Positions 1 to 11,677 of a stretch of 64,000 bases of DNA are shown piece after piece; positions within the stretch are counted from its first letter, which is position 1; each line of letters begins with the position of its first letter. The DNA comes from Scortum barcoo (lineage: Eukaryota; Chordata; Actinopteri; Centrarchiformes; Terapontidae). The DNA lies in the NCBI GenBank assembly GCA_023238725.1, contig CM041534.1:1570501-1634500 (forward strand). The letters run 5' to 3'. The position numbers and the translations under genes are program-made. The notes beneath the pieces are model-generated. The model saw only the letters and a list, made by a program, of their open reading frames with translations, was not told the origin of the DNA and made no database searches.

Positions 1-3000
1 ATACTGAGCTATTGTAACAACTAACTCCAAAAGCATCTGACCACAACCACAACTAACTGAAACCATCACCAGTTGACATAATCTTAACTCAAGGTCAGTT
101 TACTACTTTGATGGAGTGACGTTTTTCATCATGGAGAGGGTCAGCTGTCTATGAATACCAGACTAAGACATCATCATCAACACCAATGTCACAGCATTGA
201 CTGGGAAGGGATCAAAATCATCAAGCAGCTGAAGATCAAGAGGGGCATTCACATCTGACACTAAAAGACTGAATGAACGTGACCATGTGATGACTACTGA
301 ACCGTCTCCATGACAACTGAAGAAACTCCATCTGCTGACTATGTGATGTTTTTGAAAGAATTGTCACGCTCATGGCATGTTTTGTGTCAGGATGGGCTGT
401 GATAAGATAGGCAAAGCTGCATGCTAAGCCTTCTTGTACTAAGAGTCACTTAACCCCTCAGCTGCTAATGTCAGATGTGATTCGGGCTGTGCCAATTCAG
501 GCAGCACCATGCAAATTTGGCTTTATTTGGCTTTATCCCCGATGATTGCGACCATTTATTTATAGTGCATTCTAGTCATGAAATAAAATGAAGCATTCAG
601 GCCAAATGAATTGAACCAGTCCCATTTAAGCCTCCAATCCACTTCCTCCTCAAAGATTCAAAATGTATATGATACTATATACAGTGTTATAAATATCTAG
701 ATGACTTTGCAGTCTAGAATATATCAGACAACATTTGAAAAACATCTGCTCTAACATTAATGCTCCATGTCCTTTAATGATGCATAGACCATTTTAGAAC
801 TAATGCACATAAACTTGGAGGGAATCTTTCTCCATCCCTTACTGGTGTCACTTTGCAACCATTTGGCTGGTTATATAGCGTTCTTGAAATATGACGACAT
901 ATGCATACCTAAATGCAGATACTATAAATGCGGGAAAATGCTGAAAAATGGCAGCGATCGACCCTAATTGGTTTGATTGCTGTGTCAGTCACTTGTCCTC
1001 TGCTGAGTACACTAATGTACTCTTCTATTCAGCATCACATTTTGATTGACGTGTGGAGGAGCTCAGTAAGCTAATTATGCTCATTATTATGTCAGTCTTA
1101 TGGAGAACTGATGACCAGAGACATAATAACACACCATCATCGACGACATTCAGATCTCAGTCTTTCTCATGTACACTCTTCACGTCAGTCTTCTTCACTC
1201 TGTCACTCCTGTCAATTAACTACAGATGAATGGTTCTTTGTTGCATTCAGGTGCATTGGGAATCTTGTGTTTTCTAAAGGCCAACCAACAGAGTGCTGTA
1301 TAAATGTGTTGTTACAGCGAGGCACTGATTCACACCGGGTGAAGCCAGAAAGCTGTCCAGTCTGCTTCAGTGGAGTCAATGGAGGTTAAGCACTCTTCTC
1401 AGTGACATCTTGACAGTACTTGGTGCAAGAGTGTCACTTAGTGCCTTTGCCCAGCTTTTCCCTGTGGTCCTCTGATTCAGACCACCAATTAGTTCTGCAT
1501 GATTACCATTAATTTAGTTGGACATCATCGTCGTCATCATCATCATCATCAAGAAGTAGTAGGATGCTGTTTTCACTTGTTGGTTGTCCCCTTGTGGTTT
1601 TTGTTTACCTCACAGTTAGCGCTTGATTAATTTTGGGCACAGCTACAACTGTTGTCAAAGTGTCTCAATTTATTTATGGTCATCTTTAAAACACAACTAA
1701 CTGATAGGATGGTATACTGAAAGAGACATTTTCTTTTTTTTTTTGGTCAAAATTTAAATAATATTGATAATTTTATATTTTTCATATGTATATTTTAGAA
1801 TGTTATTACTAAATCCTGGAGAGTGTAATATTCTTATAAAATGCATAAAAGCATAGTGGAGAAGCTGTGGTGGACGTTCGGGAGTGCATAGCACAGACTT
1901 TGACTCCAGAGAGCATGGTTGGCATTCTGCCTCCCTCATGTTCTTAGTTTAAGAAACTGACACACTTGATTAAGGTTGCGCATAGGTACTGCTTCCGTTT
2001 ATGTATTGAAACAACCAAGGCATCTGTCTCTAAAAAGTTTTTGGTTTCTTTAATGGATAACCACACAGAGGTGTTAGGAGAATGCACTTGCAAACAGCCA
2101 TCTATTTACACATCCAGCAGTCATGGAGCAACATTAGCATTCATTTGAAGTGTTTTTTTCCGGCCGCTTGATGAATGTGAATCCAGTACTTAGCCGCTAA
2201 ATGCTCCACTATGTTCACTTGTTGCCAGCTTTGTGTGTCTGGTGTTTGGTGCTGGGAGGCAAACACCAGGCACATTTATTGAAAATATCAAACTGCTGGA
2301 GCTGGAAATGACAGGACAGAGAATAAGCTAAAAGAAACTAAAACGCTCCTCAGAAGTGAGGGGAGCTGCAGAGTTGGTGATAATTCTCTGTGGGTTCATC
2401 ATTGTGAGTGACCCTTTTTACATTACGCAGAGTGATTTGATCCACAGTTAACAAAGAAATATTGATTACTTCAGTTTTAGCATCACCAAACATATGATTA
2501 TTGGTAGAATAAACTAAACTGGGCTGTAAGAATAGTTTTTCGAAAGCCTTCTTTTCCAAGTTTTAAGTTTAAGTTAGGTCCCACCAAAAATAAAAGAAAA
2601 AAAAATACAATACAATAAACAACCCTGTTAAATTTATCTCTACCTTTTCATTCATGTGTTTAGCTATCCCTAATTTTTCAAAATGACATAACATGCATTG
2701 ATTGTGAGGGACAGACTACACAGGTGTTTCAGATGAACATTAGATGTCACCAGAGCAGGCTTCACTTCACTCATTCATTTTCTTGACATCTTCTTTCAGG
2801 TGAGGTGGAAACGGGTGCAGAGCCGTGGCATTTATAGTCTGTGTGGAGGTGGAACCTTGATTATGAGCTGCTGCGCTCTGAGCAAGTCATGTGACATGAC
2901 TGTATAGCTTCCCAGGGCTGTGCTGCCTGGAGGCTCGTTGTTCTGGATGGTGACATCTCATTCTCTTCCTTTCAATATGTGGACTATAAAATGGCGTTGA

Positions 3001-3075
3001 TGCTGTCAAGCCTGCAGCACACCCACTTCCTGTAGCCTCATAACACTTAGAGCTGGGGGAAGGAATTTGATACAG
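1..3075. other. upstream flank, no gene recognised
   Basis: AT-rich sequence with short random open frames only. A small (ATC)n run lies at 1523-1550. The longest frame, 1111-1389 on +, has no recognisable domain and is taken as chance. Confidence 0.6.
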
Positions 3076-3083
3076 TATATATA

Positions 3084-3153
<70 letters not shown>

Positions 3154-3163
3154 TATATATGTA
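3076..3163. repeat. (AT)n microsatellite
   Basis: About 88 bases of nearly pure TA dinucleotides with a GTGTA and an AGATA interruption. Confidence 0.95.
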
Positions 3164-3637
3164 CTGTTGTAAACAAATTATACTTGCAGATAGAGAATTG
3201 TGGTCAATGAGCTTTAAATCAGAAAGCCCTTAGTTTCCATCCAGTAATAAATGTAGGAGGTCATATTCTGATGTATGATGGACTTTGACATTTATTGGCT
3301 GGGCAGAGCACCTTGAGGCCTTTCAGCCACAGACACAAATGACTAACTTGCACTTTGGGAGTCAAACTAATTAAAACTTATCATTCCTGCCATGTGAATG
3401 CCTCGACCCAAAGATTTGAAAACCTGAAGTACATTATTTCAGAATTTAATGACAGTCAAATGGCAGAAATGAGCAAATGATGAAGACAGTATAGCATAAA
3501 AAAGCCAGCGTGTGTATTCAGAAGCAGATTTGAGGTACCCAGTTGGAAAAAGGTAATGTCGCATATTTCTGTGAACTAATCAGACTTTACCAGCATTCAA
3601 ATCAAAATGTGATTAAGCAAATTGGCCCAGTTTTTGA

Positions 3638-3712
3638 GTGTCCAGCTGGACTTGAACCAGAGACGTTGAGATTCATGGTCTGTGTCTTACCCTTAAGCTA
3701 TGCCAGCGCCCC
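3638..3712 (-). mobile_element. tRNA-derived SINE head (decayed)
   Basis: On the minus strand the segment starts GGGGCGCTGGCATAGC and carries a box A-like TAGCTTAAGGG and a box B-like GGTTCAAGTCC at tRNA spacing, i.e. an internal RNA polymerase III promoter. The acceptor ends no longer pair well and no convincing cloverleaf forms, so it is read as a SINE head or tRNA pseudogene and not a functional tRNA gene. The SINE body is not clearly delimited. Confidence 0.6.
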
Positions 3713-6092
3713 TAGACAGCACTGTCTGAGACACATCAGTCACATACTGCATCTAGATCAATCAATGGGCCAACACTTCACACTGAAGACAAGAATAAAC
3801 CACAAACCTTACAAAGCTTCAAGTATATTTACAATTACCTGTGGCCAGACTTCGTGAAATATTGCTCAATTACAAAAAAGGCCTTCAGGGTGGTGCTGTT
3901 TATTGTGAATTTAACTGGCTTGTGGCAATGTACAGGTATTAGACAAAGATGCTATATAACGACTGTGTCTCATTTGCATCTCATTGGTTTAGAATGATCT
4001 GTTCAGTTCACATGCATGCTTAAATCCACACTCTGCTTTCTCTTTGATTTCTCATGTAAGAAACACATATTTTACTCAAATAATTTATAATTAAGTACAT
4101 AAGCAGACTTTCAAATTCTGCCATGACAGCTACCTTGATGCACAGCTTCTACCTGTTACCTATTGTTGCTGTGTTGCACCAAGCTCTTCGCCCCAAGATA
4201 CTGGCATTCAACATCCCATAGTGTTAAACAATGGCTTTATGCTTTTAGTCTGTTAAAAAAAAAACATGCTTTCACAAAAATATTTTTATTTCACCAATGA
4301 TACGTTGCTACATGGAAGGATGAAAACAATTTCTAACTACATGTCTGAAAATATCATATTATACTATATGAAATATCATACAGTAACTAAGTAACCAAGC
4401 ATGTAAACCAAGGGTACAAACAACGGGGGTACTCTGCCCTCTTGCTGTCTGCTGTGACAGTGCTATATAGCTAAATAATATCAGCTACCGCAGCTGTCAG
4501 CTGGATTATATTTGGGATGAGCTAGTTAGCACTACAACTACGATACTCTATTTAATAATATATTCAATGACTCACGTTAGCTGACAGATCACATAACACA
4601 CAACATACACAGCATACTATATCACTAACTGGTTAAACAGCAACAGCAATACCTCTGATTTGTCCTTTTCCCCTGATCTGTCATTACAGCCAGTGCCTAG
4701 TTTTAAATGCATGCACATGCCTTGCTTTAACTGTTTCCTCTCCTCTACCATGGTGGGTTTGACAAATAGCTGTGATTGGCTGGATGGCTGTTCAGTAAGT
4801 CCAACTTGACCATTAGGTTCTCATATATGGTTAACTTATTTTCTGAAGGACAGTTTATTTGTATTTTTATTATATTGTTTTTTACAGATTTTACTTTTAT
4901 TTGATCAGCGACTATCTGTGGAAAAATTTGGGGAAGATGGAATCATATTTCTGTGAAAGTGCGGGCGTCACAACACCTGTAACACTCCAGGGTGTGATGA
5001 GCTGGAACACAACATGAACCTGTAATTGAATTATACAGCACAATATATGCATGAAGTGTATGAATGAGACAGAGAATTGTAGCCACTCATGTTGTACTTA
5101 CTTTCTGAAAACAGCCTTTTTCATGTGGCTCAGTAACAAAACAGAGATTTAAATTTTCTTAAAAGTAGCTGATAAAGTCTGGGTTTGATGTTGTATTTAA
5201 GGCATACATTTATTCACTGTTGACATAATGTGGTCTATCTATGGTAGCATACATAACTCAAAATATATAACTATCTTTTTACAGCTGACATAACATTTAA
5301 AAATCCAAAGGCTATGCCTTCAGGGAACCGTCAAACGGTCCCTCTGATCTGCCTCTAATAATATCACATGATTTTTCCCAGCACTCATTTTCACTTGTCA
5401 TCGTATGAAAAGCACAGGTGTTACAATTACTGTGACATTAATAATGATTCCACTGTGCTCCAGCCCGAACAACACCAGGACCCTGAAACTGAAGCATAAA
5501 AATCAAATTCAGCCCACTTTCATTTTATTATTTTCCTCCTTCCTTCCTTCCATGAATGAGGCTCATGTGTTCTTATGTAAGCTAGTGAAGGCATTTTAAA
5601 GATGCACCTATGACTATGTAGACTATGTAAGTTTTTCTGAAACAGCAACAGAGCTGGCCACCAGATGAAATAAGGATAATGGTAAAGGCTCAAATTCAGT
5701 GAGGCAGCAGACATGTGGAGTCAGACAAGTGACTCAGTAATGTCAGTTAAGTCCCTGATACATCACACGAAACAGGCATTCAAGCACTTCTATATACTAC
5801 ATGGATAGTTGCTACATTGACGTGCAACAGTGTGTTGTATTGCATGAATAGCTGAATGGATACAATCACCATTTGTGAGAGACAGAGACTACATAACTAC
5901 AGTTTTGTAGTCCCCCTCTATGTCACAGTGGTTTTCATATTGCATAGGCTACAAGTCAGCCATTAAAAAAACTGCCATATTAAAAAGATGGAAACGTTGA
6001 CATATTTGAAGCAGTTTGCATTCTGAATTTATTTTCATGAAAGGGTTATTCTTTTTATTCTGTATTATTAAAGGCTTGGAGGTGCTAAAAAG
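3713..6092. other. upstream flank, nothing recognised
   Basis: AT-rich, with short A/T runs and no coding similarity. Open frames at 5405-5599 and 5520-5714 overlap on opposite strands and look like chance. Confidence 0.55.
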
Positions 6093-6423
6093 GTGTAACT
6101 ATTAGTCAGTTACTCCATTTGTTGATTAGTTGAAAATGAATCAGCAACTATTTAAATAACTGATTAATCATTTGGTCATGTTTTAAAAATGCTGTTTTTC
6201 CTGGTGGAGGTCAGTGATGCAAAATAAATATCTGGGGTGAGAACTGTTACTTGGACAAAATAAGCCATCTGAATATGTCAACACGGGCTTCTGGAAATTG
6301 TGACGTGCATCTCTTACTATTTTCCATTTTGCTGTCCAACGGAATTCAGAGGAAAATCAACAGAAGAGCTGATAATAAAAAATAAAAATCTCAAAAATAA
6401 CATGGAGTTAGTTGCAGCCCTGT
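6093..6423 (-). mobile_element. hAT-type non-autonomous element (MITE), decayed
   Basis: The right end read on the minus strand is CAGGGCTGCAACTAACTCC, a typical hAT-like terminus (CAGGG...) of a common teleost family. The left end (ggtgtaactattagtcag) is the degraded counterpart. The interior has the family's landmarks: ATTAGTTGAAAATGAATCAGCAACTATTT near 6123-6151, and GGACAAAATAAG...TCTGGAAATTGTGA near 6253-6302. No intact 8-bp target duplication was found. It sits roughly 700 bases upstream of the IgLON ATG. Confidence 0.6.
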
Positions 6424-6679
6424 TACAGAGGCTTCCAGAGTATTTTCTGTAGGTTTCCGCAGTGGTTATGATAAATAAAAATGTCATGATATGCAAAATG
6501 GCCATTATGAACAATAACTTTGGAGGCAGTTTCCAGTAATCCCTGCCTGCATTAACAAACTCCTAACAGAGAACACAGCCTGTGGTTAATATTAGTTTTT
6601 TTCTTTTTTTTATAGGGTAGCCTGTTTTTGTCACTGTGCATCCATTTTTGCTCTCAGCACTTCCCCAACTGTCCGTCTG

Positions 6680-6687
6680 TGACGTAA
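6680..6687 (+). promoter_or_regulatory. CRE/ATF-like site upstream of the IgLON start
   Basis: TGACGTAA, a one-base variant of the palindromic CRE, lies about 450 bases before the ATG at the edge of the CpG-rich region. A site this short is only suggestive. Confidence 0.25.
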
Positions 6688-6883
6688 CCAGTCTCAAAGA
6701 GCTCAGCATGTCGAGCACAAGTCCGGAGGAACAAGTGAGATCCAGCAGGACCAGCGTGTGTGTCCTGTGTGTGCGGAGCAGTGTGAGGAGCAGTGTGAGG
6801 GATTTTCACCTGCCTGTTCGGGACTTTGCATGTTAAAAAAAGCACTTAAAGACAGAGCAGCCGGTCGGAGCGTCAGTGAGCAG

Positions 6884-6884
<1 letters not shown>

Positions 6885-6917
<33 letters not shown>
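6885..6917 (+). repeat. (TG)n microsatellite upstream of exon 1
   Basis: Thirty-three uninterrupted bases of TG repeat within the CpG-rich promoter region. Confidence 0.97.
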
Positions 6918-6919
<2 letters not shown>

Positions 6920-7135
6920 ACAGCAGAGCGGGCGGATGAGTGCGGGCGCGCTGGGCTCGGGTCTGCGGGGCGCGGGTACCTGGAGAGCAGATCTGGATTA
7001 AGACAGATGAAGTGGGGCTGAATAATCTGCACGGGAGCGCGTGCGGGGCGAACACAGACTCTCTGTCTCTGAGGGATCCTCCTGTTTCTTTTCTTTCTTT
7101 TTTTTTTTAACATCCCGTGCGCTCGGCTGCAGACC

Positions 7136-7308
7136 ATGTCTGTCCGGGGACACTCTGTCGCTCTGTCCAAATGCGCCGTCCTGCTCTCTCTGAGGATTCT
7201 GCTTCTTGTGCCTGCAGGGTTGCCGGTCCGCAGCCAAGGGGACTCTCAGTCCGACAACAAAGTGATGGACAACATCACCGTCCGACAGGGAGAGACCGTC
7301 TTTCTCAG
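7136..7308 (+). CDS. opcml/ntm: IgLON family cell-adhesion protein, first coding exon (OPCML/neurotrimin type), partial
   Basis: IgLONs are GPI-anchored, three-Ig-domain neural adhesion proteins on the neuronal surface. This exon has 57 whole codons plus two bases. Residues about 12-28 are a hydrophobic signal-peptide core after a short basic N-terminus. Residues 24-33 read LVPAGLPVRS, close to the LVPTGVPVRS of mammalian OPCML/NTM and the LPTGLPVRS of LSAMP. Residues 44-57 (MDNITVRQGETVFL) are the start of Ig domain 1, with an N-glycosylation sequon at N46. The ATG has A at -3. The frame runs into CAG|GTGAGT and would stop at once if unspliced, so the exon ends in phase 2 and the next exon should complete Arg and give Cys of the Ig fold. 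The KC-LLSLR-LLVPAG block favours OPCML/NTM over LSAMP or NEGR1; these two paralogues cannot be separated from this exon. The rest of the protein lies beyond the window. Confidence 0.9.
7203..7219 (+). other. candidate internal 3' splice site inside exon 1
   Basis: A pyrimidine-rich run followed by GTGCCTGCAG|GG puts an acceptor-like AG at 7216-7217, splitting the Gly codon of AGLPVRS in phase 1. From memory, alternative mammalian OPCML, NTM and LSAMP isoforms with different signal peptides become identical at this same G(V/L)PVRS point. An upstream alternative first exon could therefore splice into this exon. This is inferred from position and motif; no such upstream exon was identified here. 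Confidence 0.45.
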
Positions 7309-7314
7309 GTGAGT
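7306..7314 (+). other. 5' splice site of IgLON exon 1
   Basis: CAG|GTGAGT matches the vertebrate donor consensus. The exon ends at 7308 and the intron begins at 7309. The conserved coding similarity stops exactly here, and the next in-frame codon is TGA. Confidence 0.88.
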
Positions 7315-7392
7315 GCTGTCCTCCTGTCTGTCTGCCTGTCTGTCCTCTCACTTCAGAGCCCAAAGTTGGGCGCTGCCTGCGGGCTGGACCTG

Positions 7393-7421
7393 ACACACAC
7401 ACACACACACACACACACACA
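7393..7421 (+). repeat. (AC)n microsatellite just inside intron 1
   Basis: Twenty-nine uninterrupted bases of AC repeat, 84 bases after the donor. It is the reverse complement of the TG tract at 6885-6917. Confidence 0.97.
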
Positions 7422-10400
7422 GCTGACATGTCACCAAGTGTTGTGTTCTTGTGTTTTATTATGTTAGCACCGTTAAAAAAGAGAGGAGGGGGGTTTTAGA
7501 GGATTAGTCTCTGGAAAACCTTCAGTCCAGGAGCAGCACTCCGCTAATCTCCAGCAGCTGTTAACGAGAGATTGAGCGCTTTGAATTGTTGTGTGAAGGT
7601 GCAGAACTGAAGGTGGAGGGTGGGGGGTGTGTGGGGGAGCAGGGAGCTGCGGGTGGACGGGAGAGGAGCCCACACACAGTCCTGCGCGGTGTGGACGGAC
7701 AGACAGACAGACGGACTGACTGACTTGGTCAACACGGGAGATTGTGCGCGCTGACCTTTCCCCTCCTGCGCGCCCTCGGAGGCTTACCGGGATTTGTGTT
7801 GCTTTCAAGTGCTGTGGGGAATGTGCGCTGTAACATGAGCAATAATCACAATGGCCGAAGGAGGGGATTTAGTTTGACACCACAGTTTTCAGGATGTGCT
7901 GTGTGGGAGGTGGAGGGCAGGGGAGCACCGTTCACACTTAATGCGCTGCACACTGTACGGACGGAGGAGTGGGAATGAAAGGAAGTCAGTGTGAGGCTGC
8001 CTTGACCCCGGAAATGACACTTCCTCTGGGGTTTTCTTGCTGACAGTAATTTTCAGCATTTCCATCAGGCTGCGGTCACTGTGTCCGTCCACAGAGCTGT
8101 GCTCACAAAGTGATGTCATTACACGTCCTGCGTGTGATTTAGCTCATGATTTCAGAATGACCACGTCAACTAAGTGGATGATCATGAATATAATTTTATT
8201 TCATTATTTTTTTAAATAAGTTTTAGTTCAGACTTTGTTAAGAGCCTGGGACATAGCTGAATAAAAAAAATCAGTCTTTTGAAGTGACCTTAAAACCCTG
8301 CAAAGGATGCTCTCGGCTGAAGCACCTCTGGTGGGAGGACTCTGTAGGAAGGTGCCAGAAGGACGCTAAATTTAAAAGAATGTCAATGTAAATATTTACT
8401 CACTTACCTTAAATGTGGCCTATTTCTATTTATTATTGAACAGTAATACAGAGACATGTGAAATAGGCACATTAGGAGCCACAGTAGGAGGCTCTGTATG
8501 AAGTACTTGACAGTCCCAGTCCAGTGCTGTACTGTGTTTGTGCTGAATGTAACACTGTTCTGATCAATTGCATGTTACTATATGTAAGCCAACCTGAACA
8601 GTAGAGGTTGTATTGTAGATGGAAAACACATTGCAGTTTTTCTCCTAACCCTCTTGAAATTGGCATGCAGTCCCATCATTACTCCACTGTTCAGCCCTGC
8701 ACATGTCAATGGGACTGGCAAGTCTGAACTTGCCATGATGTGCATCAATCATCCAGACTGGGCAGTAATAGCTGTTTCAGTCTGAAATTGATTCACACAT
8801 TCTGTGGCTGTATTTTGCTTTGATCTTGTTGGTGAGTGCCCGCTTGTATAGTCACATGGGTTGAGAAGGCATGCTGTTATGAGGTTGGATGCTCAACTCT
8901 TAATGCTGTCCAGTCCTCTATAGTGAAACCTTCTAAATAACTTTAATCTTATGAAGCTCATGGCCATGAAGTCAGACTCTTACATTTTCAAAGATGGAAA
9001 AGATCTAGACAATGGCAGGTAATTGTAATGCCTGAACTGTGTATTTATTGTATTGTGGTATTGTTCATGTCAATAATAGTCCTGATCCTTTTTTACCTCA
9101 GGGAACGTTAGATTTGTGTAAGCTCTAGACTATTAGCATTTTCAGCAGAACTGATAGAAGACAAAAAATAAATTACAGTTAAAGACCTCTTATCTTTTTT
9201 TGGCATATTATTCCAAAAACCTCCTGAGATATACCCCTGAAGCCACATCTGTATGTGGGATGGGGGACTGTCTGATAGGTTGTCAGGCTGCCTTCAATAT
9301 TCAATATACTTCTATATTGACTGCACAGTGAGCAATATGTCTGCTGTGTTTATAGTATGATTCATATAAAAATGTGAATGCTAAAGATTTTTACAGGGTA
9401 ACAGGTTTACAACACAGCAAAAAAAAAACAGCCATGAGACAGCATGAAAATTCACCAGTAAATTTGAAGCACATTGGAAATAAAGCCAGTGTTAACGGCA
9501 GCATGCGTGCTGAAGGAAGGCCACCCTGCATCAGCTGTGATGTTTCAGATGAGGGACTCACCACCCCTGCTGCGCTTTATGCTAACAAGCTCCCCATTGC
9601 CCTTTTGGCAACTGCCAAAACTGAGGGTGGTATCACATTTTAAATTAAAGAAAGTCAGAGCTGCGAGTGACAAAGATGATATATAAATAACTCTAATTAT
9701 CAGTTCATCTCAATGTGAGCTGAGCGTCTTTGTTCCGTTGCTTCAACCTCCCATGGAGAGTGTCCCAGACAGTGGTGCAGCATATTACGTGCACACATAC
9801 TGTACATAAAACAAATACTTATACAACAGTGTGAGTTATTTTGAATATAGTTAGGTTAGTCAGGCTCATGTGGTGTGGCTGCCACCTCCGAATAGCACAC
9901 ACAAATGAGAGAGCAGAGCTGGAGGATTTTCCTGTGACATTTACATCCACTGTACGTGAACGTTATTGTTTCTCAGTTAGTTACAATGAAAAGACAACGA
10001 TTAGTGTCTAACTGTACATCGACATTGTTCAGCTGAAGTTTGGGTCTGTCTGAGGAAACATTTGTCAAACATGTCAAACATGTCAATTATGGTGGCATCA
10101 TCTGAATGTGACGATTAGTGGGACGAGACAAAAACAGACATGAAGCTGTCTCTCTCCACAGACTTCAGACAGCCTCTCTCTGACAAGTCAGACTGTGCCA
10201 AAGTCATAACTGATGCTATAGCAGTGTTTATCACTGCAGTTATGTGACCGTAAAGAATACAGGATTTAATAATATAGTTAAAGCGTTTGAGCCCTGGCCT
10301 TTCATTCAGTCCATTATGCTGCCCTGTATAAACGAGTGCAGGCTGCAGTTATCAGTCTGACCATGGGTGTTACTGACGTGTGTTATTTGTTTTACTTATT

Positions 10401-11650
10401 TAATATGACAGTGTTTTAGTGCCTTAGATAAGAATGCTGCTGTTAAATAAAAATATTGCATTTTAAATGTTTCCCCCTTTAGTATTGAAAACATACCAAG
10501 CTATGACCCAAAATACATACTGAACCATAATTCTGTGTAATGTTAAACCCCATTTATATATACTACATATTTATATACAGAATAAATGTGTGTCTATATC
10601 TGTGCTATATCCCGTATGATGGCAAACTGAAGATATGTACTGTTTGTGTGGCCTTGTAGAATAACAAAACAGTGAAAGGAACTTTGAAAAGCCACATGGA
10701 TAAACTGTCTTCTGTGTTGTCACTGTACTGAAAGGCTTTGCTTTTGTTTGTCTCCTCCATTGTTGACTTTCTGTTAAACGGCCTCTCTTGGTTAAAGGGA
10801 TTTTTTTTGTTTTCCCTATGTGCCATAGAGCTTTAAATCTCTCCATGGAATGTAAGGACAGCAGCTAAATGCAGATATGGACGAGTACAATCAAAGTTTT
10901 CTTTAGAAGCGAGATAGAGTGTCGTGTTCTCAACACTTGACTTTAAATTCTGACATGTATGTACTGGCGGTGCTGCTTTACATAAAACAGACAATAACTG
11001 GACTAAATAAGAAGCACAATCATTTCCCAAGGCTCTGCCCCCTCAAATGGACTTAAAAAGAGACACGCTGCCTCCTGAGACTGCGATTAATGAATGTCAC
11101 CACAGTGGTTGAGGTGGGCCGACAACCTCCTGAGACGCTTATCTGTTTGCACAGACTGTGCTGGTCTCAGAGTCACATCATGTTAACATTTATTCTTTTC
11201 TCTCCTAGCTGCCGTAGGAATACATTTGGGATTCAGGTTAAATGTTTCAGGGAGGAGGGTATATTCTAAGTAGGGAGAGGGTTTTAATTGCCTTGATATT
11301 TAGTTTGAATGTTTGCTTGACACGTGTATGAATCTGTATTAATACATGTGGCTTTCAACCTGTTTGGTACAATGACATTGTAAAGCTCCCCAAAGCTATT
11401 TAATCCTCATCAGGAGCTCCAGTTGTGCTATTTTTGAGGGGATATTCCGTTTATTCTTCATATGCCATGGGCCAAGATTGGAAAGCTGATAATTTGATTT
11501 TTTTCAGGGGTATGCTAACGATTCTCTCTGTAATCTCATTTTCTTTCACCTTGCATTGTCTAGCCAGGCTGCCATCCATCAGTCCAGTGTTTTCGCCGAC
11601 TGTCTACAGCATTACTGACCCTGAAAGAGGTTTTTCACCATCAAAATAAA
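7422..11650. other. intron, no gene recognised
   Basis: The first 400 bases keep elevated GC and CpG (7640-7800), after which the sequence becomes AT-rich. No transposon family was recognised and the open frames lack domains. Confidence 0.55.
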
Positions 11651-11677
11651 TGGTGATGGTGATGGTGATGGTGATGG
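11651..11677. repeat. (TGGTGA)n short tandem repeat
   Basis: Four and a half perfect copies of a six-base TGGTGA unit, immediately after an A-rich run. Confidence 0.9.

Larger units (their letters stand above)
6855..7320 (+). promoter_or_regulatory. CpG-rich promoter/5' UTR region of the IgLON gene
   Basis: Against an AT-rich background this stretch is dense in CpG (for example gcgggcgcgctgggctcggg near 6942 and gcgcgtgcggggcg near 7037). A GC box core GGGCGG lies at 6930-6935. There is no convincing TATA box in the 250 bases before the ATG, which suits a dispersed CpG-island promoter. The transcription start is not determinable by eye. A polypyrimidine run (7081-7109) lies 27 bases before the start codon. 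Confidence 0.6.

Noticed and set aside
6703..7170. 155-codon minus-strand frame in the promoter region
   Set aside because: Created by GC- and CA-rich composition; His-Thr repeats from the TG tract, no domain, antisense to exon 1.
7117..7467. 116-codon + frame across the IgLON exon
   Set aside because: It begins at a GTG in a different frame from the conserved IgLON peptide and runs through the splice donor into the CA repeat.
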